DNA of 64,000 nt from JBCBKP01 sp038746265 (GCA_038746265.1 JBCDKU010000001.1:62001-126000), one strand, 5' to 3'. Positions 28,502-37,172 are shown, numbered from the stretch's first letter. The notes: generated by a model not told the origin, from the letters alone. Numbers and translations: made by a program.

Positions 28502-29533
28502 CTACTTGCCGAAAATGCCCTTGTTGATCGCGCCGGGGGCGGACAGGACCTCCGGCGCGGGCTGTGCGGCGTCGGTATCGGCGAACCAGCGTTCGATCTC
28601 GGCGGTGACGGCGTTGGTGACCTCGGTGCCGTCCACGGGCGAGACGACCGACGCGCGGACCTTGACGGTGATGCGGCGGCGGTGCGACCAGACGCGGCCC
28701 TCGGAGGGCAGATAGGCGAGCTCGGACTCGATGGCGGACTCGAGGAGCTTGACGGTGCCGCCGAAGCGCTCGCCCTGTGCGCCGAAGATGTCGAGGACGC
28801 GGCCCGTGCCGGTCGCGATGAGGACGGTCACGCCGTCGCGCTGTTCGGTGCCGACGACGGTGTAGGTCTCTTCGAGCTGGAGGTCGCCCAGCGAGTTGGC
28901 GGGCTCGCCCCCGGTGATGGTGAAGGTGTCGCCGGGCTCGAGCTCGGCGGCGGGGAGCAGGCGGAGCTTCTGGGTGAGCAGGTTCGCGAAGCGCTGGGCG
29001 GGCCATTCCTCGTTCTTGACGCGGAACTGGTTGACGAACTCGCGGCCGTGGCCCTCAAGAAAGTCGATCATGCCCCACAGGAACCGCTCGTGGGACTTGG
29101 GATCGATGGCGATGACGCGGCCGTCTTCGGTGACGCGGGTGGTGAGGGCGAGGTCCTTCATCGCGGTCCAGTCGCGGATGAGCGGGGCGAGGACGTACTG
29201 CGAGTTCTCGCGGTCGCGCTGGTCGATGTATTCGAAGAGGAGGTTCCCGTCCTGCTCGACGCGGGTGTTGACCTCGCCGAAGGTGATGGGCAGGCGTCCG
29301 TCGTCGGTGGGTAAGCCGATGGTGTGGGATCGGATCTCGGTGGTGACGTTGGACTGGACGCCGGCGTTGGAGATGCCGGTGGCGGCGAAGCGTCGCCAGG
29401 TGATGTAGGTCTCGGGGTTGGCGTGCTCGAAGCGCCAGGAGAGGTCGGTTGAGTCGGTGGTTGGTTCGGCCTTCGGCGCATCAGCACGAGCGGCGAGCGT
29501 TCCGATGGCGGTGAGGGCGATCGCGGCGAGCAT
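28502..29533 (-). CDS. Exported hypothetical protein, first gene of the Bat-like cluster
   Basis: 343-residue protein that I do not recognise. Signal peptide from MLAAIALTAIGTLAARADA. The mature part alternates beta strands and short helices; blocks such as GDTFTITGGEPANSLGDLQL and RRRITVKVRASV suggest a double beta-sandwich. There are no cysteines. The ATG at 29533 has GGGAG eight bases upstream; an in-frame extension to 29647 overlaps the divergent phosphofructokinase gene and is rejected. It lies 34 bases before DUF58, so it may be the first gene of the transcript. Confidence 0.75.
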   Translation of the reverse strand: MLAAIALTAIGTLAARADAPKAEPTTDSTDLSWRFEHANPETYITWRRFAATGISNAGVQSNVTTEIRSHTIGLPTDDGRLPITFGEVNTRVEQDGNLLFEYIDQRDRENSQYVLAPLIRDWTAMKDLALTTRVTEDGRVIAIDPKSHERFLWGMIDFLEGHGREFVNQFRVKNEEWPAQRFANLLTQKLRLLPAAELEPGDTFTITGGEPANSLGDLQLEETYTVVGTEQRDGVTVLIATGTGRVLDIFGAQGERFGGTVKLLESAIESELAYLPSEGRVWSHRRRITVKVRASVVSPVDGTEVTNAVTAEIERWFADTDAAQPAPEVLSAPGAINKGIFGK

Positions 29534-29622
29534 GACCGTCTCCCAAGTGTGAATGGAATCTCTCTGATGCGTGCCGCCACCACGCGGCCCCGCGGCTGTC
29601 TCCTGCCGGTAGCCTAGCGCGC

Positions 29623-30753
29623 ATGAAACGCCCCTCACATTCGGCACCGAAGCGGATCGGGATCCTGACCGGCGGCGGTGACTGCCCCGGGTTGAACGCG
29701 GTCATCCGCGCGGTGGCGAAGGACGCGCTGTACCACGACATCGAGGTTTTCGGGATCGAGGACGGGTTTCTCGGGCTGATCGAGGACCGGATCCAGCCGC
29801 TGCGGCGGGAGCACGTCTCGGGGATCCTGACCCAAGGAGGGACGATCCTGGGGTCCTCGAACAAGGCGGACCCGACGAACTTTCAGGTCGGGAACGACGC
29901 GGACGGCAAGCCGATCATGAAGGACATGACCGAGGTGTGCATGACGCACCTCGAGGCGTCGGGGATCGAGGCGCTGGTGGTGATCGGGGGCGACGGGACG
30001 ATGTCCTGCGCGAAGCCCTTCGCGGACCGCGGGATCAACTGCGTGGGCGTGCCCAAGACGATCGACAACGACCTGTGGGGCACGGACATGACGTTCGGGT
30101 TCACGACGGCCGTCGCGAATGCGACGGACGCCTTGGACAAGGTGCACACGACGGCAGCGAGCCATAACCGGGTGATGGTGGTCGAGGTGTTGGGGCGCAA
30201 CGCGGGGTGGCTCTGCCTGCACGCGGGTGTGGCGTCGGGCGCGGACGTGCTGCTGCTGCCGGAGATCCCGTTTGATCTCGAGGAGATCAAGGAGGTCGTG
30301 GAGGTGCGCGCGAACCGCGGGCGGCGGTACACGATCATCTGCGCGAGCGAGGGCGCGAAGCCCAAGGGCGGGGACGTGATCGTTGAACGGATTGTGGAGG
30401 ACGCGCCCGATCCCGTGCGGCTCGGCGGCGTCGGCAAATACGTCGCGGATCAGGTCGAGGAGATGACCGGCGTCGAGTCGCGGTATGTGGTGCTGGGTCA
30501 CGTGCAGCGCGGCGGCACGCCCGTCGCGGCGGACCGGGTGCTGGCGACGCGGTTCGGGCACGCGGCGGCGCGGCTGATCACGGCGGGTGAGAAGAACCGG
30601 CTTGTTGTGCTGCACGAGGGGGAGCTTTCCGACGTTGAGATTCAGTCGGCGGCGGGGAAGCAGCGGCTGGTCGAGCCGGACGACAACGATCTGATCGATG
30701 CCGCGCGGTCGGTGTATACGAGCTTTGCGGATGGGAAGACCGGACGGTTCTGA
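29623..30753 (+). CDS. pfkA: 6-phosphofructokinase
   Basis: 376-residue phosphofructokinase of the PfkA fold, phosphorylating fructose 6-phosphate in glycolysis. GGGDCPG at 17-23 binds nucleotide. GGDGT at 122-126 has Gly where pyrophosphate-dependent enzymes have Asp, while PKTIDND (K145) has the Lys typical of the pyrophosphate/group III enzymes. The combination matches actinobacterial-type ATP-dependent group III PFKs, so ATP is the likelier donor. Substrate motifs VVEVLGRNAGWL and GHVQRGG are intact. It diverges from the Bat-like cluster. A perfect hairpin lies five bases after the stop. Confidence 0.93.
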   Translation: MKRPSHSAPKRIGILTGGGDCPGLNAVIRAVAKDALYHDIEVFGIEDGFLGLIEDRIQPLRREHVSGILTQGGTILGSSNKADPTNFQVGNDADGKPIMKDMTEVCMTHLEASGIEALVVIGGDGTMSCAKPFADRGINCVGVPKTIDNDLWGTDMTFGFTTAVANATDALDKVHTTAASHNRVMVVEVLGRNAGWLCLHAGVASGADVLLLPEIPFDLEEIKEVVEVRANRGRRYTIICASEGAKPKGGDVIVERIVEDAPDPVRLGGVGKYVADQVEEMTGVESRYVVLGHVQRGGTPVAADRVLATRFGHAAARLITAGEKNRLVVLHEGELSDVEIQSAAGKQRLVEPDDNDLIDAARSVYTSFADGKTGRF

Positions 30754-30758
30754 TTGAG

Positions 30759-30778
30759 TCGCCTGCCTTCGCAGGCGA
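30759..30778 (+). terminator. Perfect hairpin after pfkA, candidate terminator or REP-like element
   Basis: TCGCCTGC, loop CTTC, GCAGGCGA: eight paired bases, beginning five bases after the pfkA stop. There is no T tract, so intrinsic termination is uncertain. It may equally be a short intergenic repeat. Confidence 0.5.
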
Positions 30779-30858
30779 GTGTTGAGTCGCTGGGCTGCGT
30801 GCAAAGGGTGTAAAGCCGCCGGCGCGCGATTCTACGCGCCGTGGCTTGATTGATTCGT

Positions 30859-32256
30859 TCAATCGATGACGTTTGTCCACGGGCTCGTGGTGTCGTTCGA
30901 GGGACCGAAGAAGACGGATCCGATTCCTTGTGTCAGGTCGCCGACGATGTAGGAGCCGGTATCGCCTTCGGGGACCCCGGTGCTGCCTGCGAGCGAGATC
31001 TCGTTGCGTGTGACTCGGCTGAAACCCGCACCGATCTCGATGGCGGCGATACTCGACACCGTAAGACTGCCGCTGATGACATTCGAGTCGATCAGAGAGT
31101 CCTCGTCGATGGAGACGCCGAACCGAGTGAACCCATCGATGGTGTTCCCGGTGATCCTGTTGCGGCGAATGCCCGTGATGCCGTTGGCTCCCGAGTTGCG
31201 GATCTGACAGCCGATCACGCTGGCGCCGTCCTCGGCGAAGACGCCGTCGGCCTGGGCGAAGTTGACGAGGCAGTCGCGCACGACGGATCCTGAGTTCGCG
31301 ATGATGCCGGCCGAGCCCGCGGCTGCGGCGGTGCAGTTCTCGACGGTTGCTTCTGAGCCGATCTGAATGGCCGCGCCGTTGAGTGTGCGGTTGACGACAC
31401 TGCCCGCGACGCGGGAGCTGTTTCCGCCGAAGATCCCGATGCCGCCGGCGTCGCGAACGCTGCAGTTGGTGATGACCGAGCCGTCCTGCCCGAAGATGCC
31501 GTCCGAGCCGACGTTCTGAACACGGCACGACTCGATGACCGCGATCGGTCCGGCGATGATGCCGAACCGTCCGGTGTTGTTGACGGCGACGCCGGTCGCG
31601 GTGCAGCGGCTGTTCATCTCGACACCATCGCCGCGATGATCGAAGACGACGCTGTTGCGGACGGCGGAGTCGTCGCCGACGGTGATGCCGGCGGTGGTGC
31701 CGGTGCCACCGCTGCCCGCGATGCCGCCCCCCTCGACCGAACAATCTGTCACGACGGAGAGCCGCCCGGTCAGGATGCCGTTGAGGCCCGTGTCGATGAC
31801 GCGGACGTTCTCGACGATCGAGCGCTGCCCGAGCGCGACGCCGTTCTCGCCGAAACCGCGGAGGGCTCCGTTCCTGACGCGGACGTTGTTCTGGTTGGGA
31901 TCGGCCGAGACGCCGATGCCGTTGATGAGCGCGGTCTGGGCTGCGGCGGTGATGGTGAAGCCGTTGAGGTCGAGGGTGACATCGGAGGCGCTGATGAAGA
32001 TCGCGGTCTTCGTGCCGGGCAAGTCGAGGTCGCGGTCGAGGTAGTAGGAACCGGGGGCGGAGATGACGAACTCGGCGAACGAGTTCCCGGGGGTGTTGGC
32101 GGCATTGACAATGACCCGGGGTTCGACGTCCTGGAGGCTCGGGCCGGTATCCGAGACGGGCCCGGGCGGCGGGGTGAGCGGGCCGAGCGCGCGGACCTGT
32201 CCGAGTGCGGGCGCAGCAACAGCGAGAAACAACGCGGCGACGGAGCGACGATTCAT
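30859..32256 (-). CDS. Exported right-handed parallel beta-helix protein
   Basis: 465-residue exported protein; signal peptide MNRRSVAALFLAVAAPALG. It starts with the motif GPLTPPPGPVSDTGPSL, shared with two other exported proteins in this window. A pectate-lyase-type parallel beta-helix follows: repeats of about 22 residues of the form (S/T)V..C.V...G..GI.. from about 100 to 420. Cysteines appear periodically in the coils (TDCSV, ESCRV, TNCSV, ENCTA, RDCLV), one per turn, so they would stack into a ladder. No catalytic residues of a known lyase family were recognised. A surface or extracellular polysaccharide-related role is possible. Confidence 0.85.
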   Translation of the reverse strand: MNRRSVAALFLAVAAPALGQVRALGPLTPPPGPVSDTGPSLQDVEPRVIVNAANTPGNSFAEFVISAPGSYYLDRDLDLPGTKTAIFISASDVTLDLNGFTITAAAQTALINGIGVSADPNQNNVRVRNGALRGFGENGVALGQRSIVENVRVIDTGLNGILTGRLSVVTDCSVEGGGIAGSGGTGTTAGITVGDDSAVRNSVVFDHRGDGVEMNSRCTATGVAVNNTGRFGIIAGPIAVIESCRVQNVGSDGIFGQDGSVITNCSVRDAGGIGIFGGNSSRVAGSVVNRTLNGAAIQIGSEATVENCTAAAAGSAGIIANSGSVVRDCLVNFAQADGVFAEDGASVIGCQIRNSGANGITGIRRNRITGNTIDGFTRFGVSIDEDSLIDSNVISGSLTVSSIAAIEIGAGFSRVTRNEISLAGSTGVPEGDTGSYIVGDLTQGIGSVFFGPSNDTTSPWTNVID

Positions 32257-32425
32257 GGTGATCCCTTCTTCCTACGACTCTCTGCGGGCCCCGCCGGGAT
32301 ATGCCGGGAGGCGGCCCGTGTGGCTCAGTGTGGTCGCGGGCGCGGGCGCATGCAAGCCCTGATCCGGAGCCGGGGCAGAAATCGGGCCGACCGATCCCCG
32401 AATACGTCTCCGGGAGGTCTCACTG

Positions 32426-32701
32426 ATGCACGCTGCTGCCTATGACTCGTCGATGAACGCCCGGGAACCCTATCGAGGGATGGTCCGTCCGCTGAAGGAC
32501 AAGACGCTGGCGTATCTGCTGCTGCTGGCGTGGTTCTTGGGCGTGGGCGGCGTGCACCGGCTCTACCTGGGCAAGTGGGTGACCGGGATCATCTGGCTGC
32601 TGACGCTCGGCCTGTTCGGGATCGGGCAGTTCATCGATCTGTTCCTGACCTCGGGGATGGTGGACCGGGAGAACGCGCGGCGGATCGCGGAGGGGTATTG
32701 A
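32426..32701 (+). CDS. TM2 domain membrane protein
   Basis: 91-residue protein with two transmembrane helices joined by the conserved TM2 turn: LLLAWFLGVGGVHRLYLGKW, then TGIIWLLTLGLFGIGQFIDL. The family motif G..G.HrfYlG and the polar residues in helix 2 are intact. GGAGG eight bases before the ATG supports the start. Function of stand-alone TM2 proteins is not established. It runs just ahead of the Hsp70 gene (30 bases), on the same strand, and diverges from the beta-helix gene. Confidence 0.92.
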   Translation: MHAAAYDSSMNAREPYRGMVRPLKDKTLAYLLLLAWFLGVGGVHRLYLGKWVTGIIWLLTLGLFGIGQFIDLFLTSGMVDRENARRIAEGY

Positions 32702-32731
32702 CCGCCCGCGCACGCCCGCTAGCGTCCCTCG

Positions 32732-34663
32732 ATGACGGACGCGACCGGATCTTCGACCAGCTCAGTTTCTGAACCGATCCTCGGCATCGATCTCGGCACG
32801 ACGAACTCGCTCGTGGCGTATGCGGATGCGTCGGGGCCGCGGGTGTTGTCGCTGGGTGGCGATGACGGGATCGTCCCGTCGGTGGTGCGGTATCTGGATG
32901 ACGGGTCGCGGGAGGTCGGCCTCGCTGCTGCGGCGGCGGCGCTGGATCATCCGCTGACGACGATCTCGAGCGTGAAGCGGCTCATGGGGCGGTCGCTCGC
33001 CGATGCGGCGGGGGATGCGCGGTACCTGAGCTACCGGGTGGTCGAGGGGGAGCACGACACGGCACGGGTGGCGCTGCCGATCCCGTCGATGGAATCGCCC
33101 ACGGTTCTCAGCCCGCAGGAGGTCTCGGCGGCGATTCTTTCGGCGCTGCGGGTGCGGGCGGAGCAGGCGCTCGGGCAGCCGGTCTCGAAGGCGGTCGTGA
33201 CGGTGCCGGCGTATTTCGATGATGCGCAGCGGCAGGCGACACGGGATGCGGGGCGGATCGCGGGGCTCGATGTCGTGCGGATCGTGAACGAGCCGACGGC
33301 GGCGGCGCTGGCGTACGGGCTTGGTCTCGCGCGCGATTCGGAGCGCAGTCTCAAGTCGCGAAACGTGGTGGTCTACGACCTAGGCGGCGGTACGTTCGAT
33401 GTCTCGGTGCTGCGGATCACGCCCGGCGAAGACGCGGACGAGCCGGCGTACTTCGAGGTGCTCTCGACCGCGGGCGACACACGGCTCGGCGGGGACGACG
33501 TGGATCACGCGCTGGTCGAGCTGTTCGCGCGGGAGATCCGGGACGCCTCGGGGCTTGCGATCGAGACCGCGGCGGATCTGCCGCCCCAGACGCGGAAGGC
33601 GCTGGTGCAGTTCGCGCGGGCGGTGAAGCACGAGCTCTCGAACAAGGACCGCGCGCAGGTGCGGATCGGCGTGAACGCGGACTTCACCTACGACCGCGTG
33701 CTCGAGCGGGCGGAGTTCGATGAGCTGATCGCGCCGATGGTCGAGACCTCGCTCGCGGCGTGCCGTCGGGCGCTCGATGATGCACGGGACGATCTCGGCG
33801 GCGAGGAGATCGACGCGGTGATCCTGGTGGGCGGCTCGACACGGATCCCGCTGGTGCGGGCGCGGGTCGCGGAGTTGTTCGGGGTGGAGCCCTACACGGC
33901 GCTCGATCCGGATCGCGTGGTCGCGCTCGGGGCGGCGGTGCAGGCGTCGGTGCTCGCGGGGACGCAGACGGGGGCGCTCTTGCTTGATGTCATCCCGCTC
34001 TCGCTGGGGATCGAGACGCAGGGCGGGGCGGTCGCGAAGCTGATTGTGCGGAACTCGACGGTGCCCGCACGGGCGACAGAGATGTTCTCGACGTCGGTGG
34101 ACGGGCAGGTCTCGATCAAGCTCAATGTGGTGCAGGGCGAGCGGGAGATGGTCGAGGACTGCCGATCGCTGGGGGAGTTTCACCTCGCGGGTCTGCCGCC
34201 GATGCCGGCGGGGATCCCGCAGCTGGAGGTCGAGTTCCTTGTGGATGCGAACGGCGTGCTGAAGGTTTCTGCGCACGAGCGGCGGTCGGGCAAGCGGGCG
34301 GAGCTGCAGGTGGTGCCGAACCACGGGCTGACGTCGGACGAGGTCGATCGGATCGAGGCGGAGAGCTTCGAGCACGCAAAGGAGGACATGGCGCGGCACC
34401 GGATCGCGGACCTGATCACCAACGGCAAGCTCGATCTGAAGTGGATCGGCGAGCGATACCGGAAGTTCGAGTCGGTGCTCGAGCCCGAGTACCGCGAGAG
34501 CCTCGGGGCGAAGATTCAATCGCTGCAGCAGATGATCGGCATGGCTGAAACCGATTGGCGGTCGGTGGACGCGGACGCGTTCTACACCCTCAAGCAGGAT
34601 CTGGACGAGGCGAGCGTGCGGCTGCAGGAAGTCTCGATCGCGGCGAGCCTGAAAGAGGACTGA
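32732..34663 (+). CDS. Hsp70 family chaperone, HscA-like
   Basis: 643-residue ATP-dependent chaperone. The nucleotide-binding domain begins GIDLGTTNSLVA and includes YDLGGGTFDVSVL and ILVGGSTRIPLVR. The substrate-binding domain contains VQGEREMVEDCRSLGEFHLA and LPPMPAG, which match the HscA subfamily more than DnaK. The C terminus is a helical lid without the EEVD/DDK tail of DnaK. No iron-sulphur assembly genes or hscB lie next to it, so the specialised Fe-S role is not supported by context. It could also be a secondary general chaperone. Confidence 0.9.
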   Translation: MTDATGSSTSSVSEPILGIDLGTTNSLVAYADASGPRVLSLGGDDGIVPSVVRYLDDGSREVGLAAAAAALDHPLTTISSVKRLMGRSLADAAGDARYLSYRVVEGEHDTARVALPIPSMESPTVLSPQEVSAAILSALRVRAEQALGQPVSKAVVTVPAYFDDAQRQATRDAGRIAGLDVVRIVNEPTAAALAYGLGLARDSERSLKSRNVVVYDLGGGTFDVSVLRITPGEDADEPAYFEVLSTAGDTRLGGDDVDHALVELFAREIRDASGLAIETAADLPPQTRKALVQFARAVKHELSNKDRAQVRIGVNADFTYDRVLERAEFDELIAPMVETSLAACRRALDDARDDLGGEEIDAVILVGGSTRIPLVRARVAELFGVEPYTALDPDRVVALGAAVQASVLAGTQTGALLLDVIPLSLGIETQGGAVAKLIVRNSTVPARATEMFSTSVDGQVSIKLNVVQGEREMVEDCRSLGEFHLAGLPPMPAGIPQLEVEFLVDANGVLKVSAHERRSGKRAELQVVPNHGLTSDEVDRIEAESFEHAKEDMARHRIADLITNGKLDLKWIGERYRKFESVLEPEYRESLGAKIQSLQQMIGMAETDWRSVDADAFYTLKQDLDEASVRLQEVSIAASLKED

Positions 34664-34703
34664 CGCAACCGCGGGCGTGATTTCCAAGTAACGTCGTCCG
34701 GGC

Positions 34704-35684
34704 ATGCCGCGTTTGATGCTCAGAACGCTGTTGGTGATCACGCCGATCGAGATCGGGATGCTGGCGCTGTGCGCGGGCTTGTTCATTAACTGGGCCCCGC
34801 CCGAGTCGTGCGACCCGTCCGGCCCGGCGGCGGCGGAGCCGGAGAACGTTCTTGAGTTCGCGCCGGGTGTGCTTTCCGGGGCGATGCCGCACAAGGACGA
34901 GGGCTTTGATGCGCTGCGCGGTATGGGCGTCGTGACCGTGATCTCGGTGGACGGGGCCCGGCCCGATGTCGAGCGGGCGAGCGAGCGCGGGATGCGGTAT
35001 GTGCATCTGCCGATCGGGTACGACGGGATCACGGGCGAGCGGGTCGCGGAGCTTGCTCGTGCGATCCGTGACGGGCGCGAGCGCGGGGTGGTGTACGTGC
35101 ACTGCCATCACGGGACGCACCGCGGGCCCGCGGCGGCCGCGGCGGCGTTGGTGGCGCTCTGGGCGTGCTCGGTCGATGACGGGCTGGCGATGCTGGATCG
35201 CGCGGGGACTTCGGCGGCATACTCGGGTTTGTTTGAAGCGGTGCGCGCGGCGGTGCGCGTGACGCCCGACGAGATCGAGGCTGTGGACGCGGACTTCCCG
35301 GAGATCGCGACGGTCTCGGGGTTGGTTGCCGGGATGGCCGCGATCGATCGGCACTGGGACCATCTCGAGGCGCTCAGGGTCAACGGGTGGCGGGCGCCGG
35401 CGGATCATCCGGATCTGGTCGCGGTCGCGGAGGCGGGGATCGTGGCGGATTACCTGCGCACTTTGAGCGAGCAGGCCCATGAAGAGGCCCGCGAAGAGGC
35501 TGATGACGAAGCCGATGCGTGGCACGGTGAAGCTTTCGGCGCGGAGCTCACCGCGGCGCGGGTGAACGCCGAGATGCTGGAAGCGGTGCTGGAGCGCGGC
35601 GATATCCGGAAGGCCGACGCGCACTTCGGGTCGCTTGCTTCGCGTTGTGATGCGTGCCACGCGGCGTACCGCGATGGGCGTTGA
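34704..35684 (+). CDS. Membrane-anchored dual-specificity-type phosphatase fused to a cytochrome c'-like domain
   Basis: 326-residue protein. A single N-terminal hydrophobic helix (about 6-30) acts as membrane anchor or signal. The first domain (about 45-190) is a cysteine-dependent tyrosine/dual-specificity phosphatase: HCHHGTHR with C134 and R140 fits HCx5R, and an upstream strand carries GVVTVISVDGARPD. The C-terminal domain is a helical bundle ending in CDACH (C315, C318, H319), the covalent haem c motif placed near the C terminus exactly as in class II cytochromes c'. Haem attachment would need periplasmic export, consistent with the anchor. It follows the Hsp70 gene by 40 bases. The fusion suggests redox or NO/CO sensing linked to phosphatase activity; this is inference. 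Confidence 0.8.
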   Translation: MPRLMLRTLLVITPIEIGMLALCAGLFINWAPPESCDPSGPAAAEPENVLEFAPGVLSGAMPHKDEGFDALRGMGVVTVISVDGARPDVERASERGMRYVHLPIGYDGITGERVAELARAIRDGRERGVVYVHCHHGTHRGPAAAAAALVALWACSVDDGLAMLDRAGTSAAYSGLFEAVRAAVRVTPDEIEAVDADFPEIATVSGLVAGMAAIDRHWDHLEALRVNGWRAPADHPDLVAVAEAGIVADYLRTLSEQAHEEAREEADDEADAWHGEAFGAELTAARVNAEMLEAVLERGDIRKADAHFGSLASRCDACHAAYRDGR

Positions 35685-35690
35685 CCGGAG

Positions 35691-36755
35691 CTACGCGCCC
35701 ACGCTCATCAGCACCTTGATGCCCTCGCCCGAGATCATGGTCTTGAAGGCGTCCTGGTAGTCGTCGATGCCGAAGTCCTCGTGGGTGACGATGTCGCGGA
35801 GCTGGACGCGGCCCGACAGCACGAGCTCTTCCATCTGGTACCAGGTCTCCCACATGCGGCGGCCGTTGATACCAAGCACGGTGCAGCCCTTGAAGATCAC
35901 GTGCTTGTTGAAGTCGAAGGTGGGCGACTTGGCGAGCAGGCCCAGCAGCGCCGCGCGGCCGCCGTTGCGGAGGGCGTCGAAGCCCGTCGAGAGGCCCGCG
36001 TCGGAGCCCGACATCTCGAGGAGGACGTCCACGCCCTCGCCCCGGGTTGCCTTCTTGACCTCGTCGATCCAGCCCGTGCCCTCGCGGGCGTCGAAGGCTT
36101 CGACCGCGCCGAGCTTCCTGGCGAGTTCGAGGCGGCGAGGATCGATATCGGTGCAGAAGATGCGGGCCGCGCCGGCTGCTCGGGCGACGGTGACCGCCAT
36201 GAGCCCGATGATGCCGACGCCCGAGATGAGGACGCTCTTGGCGGCGACGCCCGCTTCCATGACGGTGTGGACGGCGTTGCCGAGCGGGTCGAAGGTCGCG
36301 GCGACCCAGTCGGGGATCTCCGGGTGGATGGGCCAGACGTTGTCCTCGGGGACGGAGACGTACTCGGCGAAGACGCCGTCGCGGTCCACGCCCAGGATCC
36401 TGGTGTCGCTGGCGATGTGGGCCTGGCCGATCCGAGAAAGGAAGTCGTCGCCCGCGGTGATGTGGCCCTCGGCGGAGACGCGCTGGCCCTCGCTGACGCG
36501 GGTGACGGCGTCGCCCACCTTCGCGACGACGCCCGCGAACTCGTGACCGGTGACGATGCCGACGGGGATGCGTCCGGCGGCCCAGTCGTCCCACTCCCAG
36601 ATGTGCCGGTCGGTGCCGCAGATGCCGGCCTTGTTGACGCGGATGAGGACGTCGCGCGGGCCGACCTCGGGGACAGGGCGGTCGGTGTCGAGGGTGAGCC
36701 CCTCGCCCGCCTGGGACTTGACGAGGGCCCGCATCGTGGAGGGGATGGTGGTCAT
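35691..36755 (-). CDS. tdh: L-threonine 3-dehydrogenase-like medium-chain dehydrogenase
   Basis: 354-residue zinc-type MDR enzyme oxidising L-threonine to 2-amino-3-ketobutyrate with NAD+. The catalytic-zinc region AGICGTDRHIWEWDDWA and GHEFAGVV are intact. The Rossmann motif is SGVGIIGLMA. FDPLGNAVHT and EMSGSDAG resemble Tdh specifically, as does GRRMWETWYQM. The lobe that normally carries four structural-zinc cysteines instead reads SAEGHITAGDDFLSRIG, so that site is absent. The ATG at 36755 is used; MSSIAR upstream is in frame but unsupported. It converges on the phosphatase-cytochrome gene. Confidence 0.88.
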   Translation of the reverse strand: MTTIPSTMRALVKSQAGEGLTLDTDRPVPEVGPRDVLIRVNKAGICGTDRHIWEWDDWAAGRIPVGIVTGHEFAGVVAKVGDAVTRVSEGQRVSAEGHITAGDDFLSRIGQAHIASDTRILGVDRDGVFAEYVSVPEDNVWPIHPEIPDWVAATFDPLGNAVHTVMEAGVAAKSVLISGVGIIGLMAVTVARAAGAARIFCTDIDPRRLELARKLGAVEAFDAREGTGWIDEVKKATRGEGVDVLLEMSGSDAGLSTGFDALRNGGRAALLGLLAKSPTFDFNKHVIFKGCTVLGINGRRMWETWYQMEELVLSGRVQLRDIVTHEDFGIDDYQDAFKTMISGEGIKVLMSVGA

Positions 36756-36811
36756 GCGGGCGATGCTAGACATGCACGGGGTGCGATCTGGGTGCTCGGA
36801 CGTCTGTACCC

Positions 36812-36827
36812 AGGGAGTGGACTCCCT
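36812..36827. promoter_or_regulatory. Perfect dyad upstream of the tdh-like gene
   Basis: AGGGAGT, spacer GG, ACTCCCT: seven paired bases, 57 bases upstream of the tdh-like start and outside any gene. It could be a repressor operator for this gene or the end of the upstream FmdB-like transcript. No T tract follows on either strand. Confidence 0.35.
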
Positions 36828-36875
36828 AAGCTTTGGTGTTTGGGGATCGTCAATGGCTTGCTTCCAGAAGGACCG

Positions 36876-37172
36876 TCAGTCGTCCGTTGAGATCGACTTC
36901 GGGCCCTCTTTGCCCGCGACGCGTTCCATGTAGCCGTCGCCCTTTTTCTCGTACTTGGTGAAGCCGAGGCGTTCGAGGTTGTCGTTGGAGAGGCTGCTCT
37001 TGGCCTTCATGTCCGACCACTTACCGGCGATGTTGGGGGCCTGCGGGACACGGTGGACGGGGCGGCCCTCGTGCTCGGTCAGGGCGTCTTCCTTGATGGA
37101 CTGGACGAGCTCGAAGTGCTCGCCCGTGCCCTTTCCGTCGTCATCCAGGTACTCGTAGACGTAGGTCGGCAT
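36876..37172 (-). CDS. FmdB-like small protein lacking its zinc ribbon
   Basis: 98-residue protein. It opens MPTYVYEY and continues GEHFELVQSIKEDALT and GRPVHRV, the FmdB-family pattern, but the two CxxC pairs of the family are replaced (YEYLDDDGKG, TEHEGRPV) so no zinc ribbon can form. The C-terminal half (GKWSDMKAKSSLSNDNLERL) is charged and flexible, as in other FmdB proteins. The start at 37172 is the family-typical first Met; the in-frame ATG at 37208 is not. FmdB proteins are proposed regulators, though their function is poorly defined. Confidence 0.75.
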   Translation of the reverse strand: MPTYVYEYLDDDGKGTGEHFELVQSIKEDALTEHEGRPVHRVPQAPNIAGKWSDMKAKSSLSNDNLERLGFTKYEKKGDGYMERVAGKEGPKSISTDD

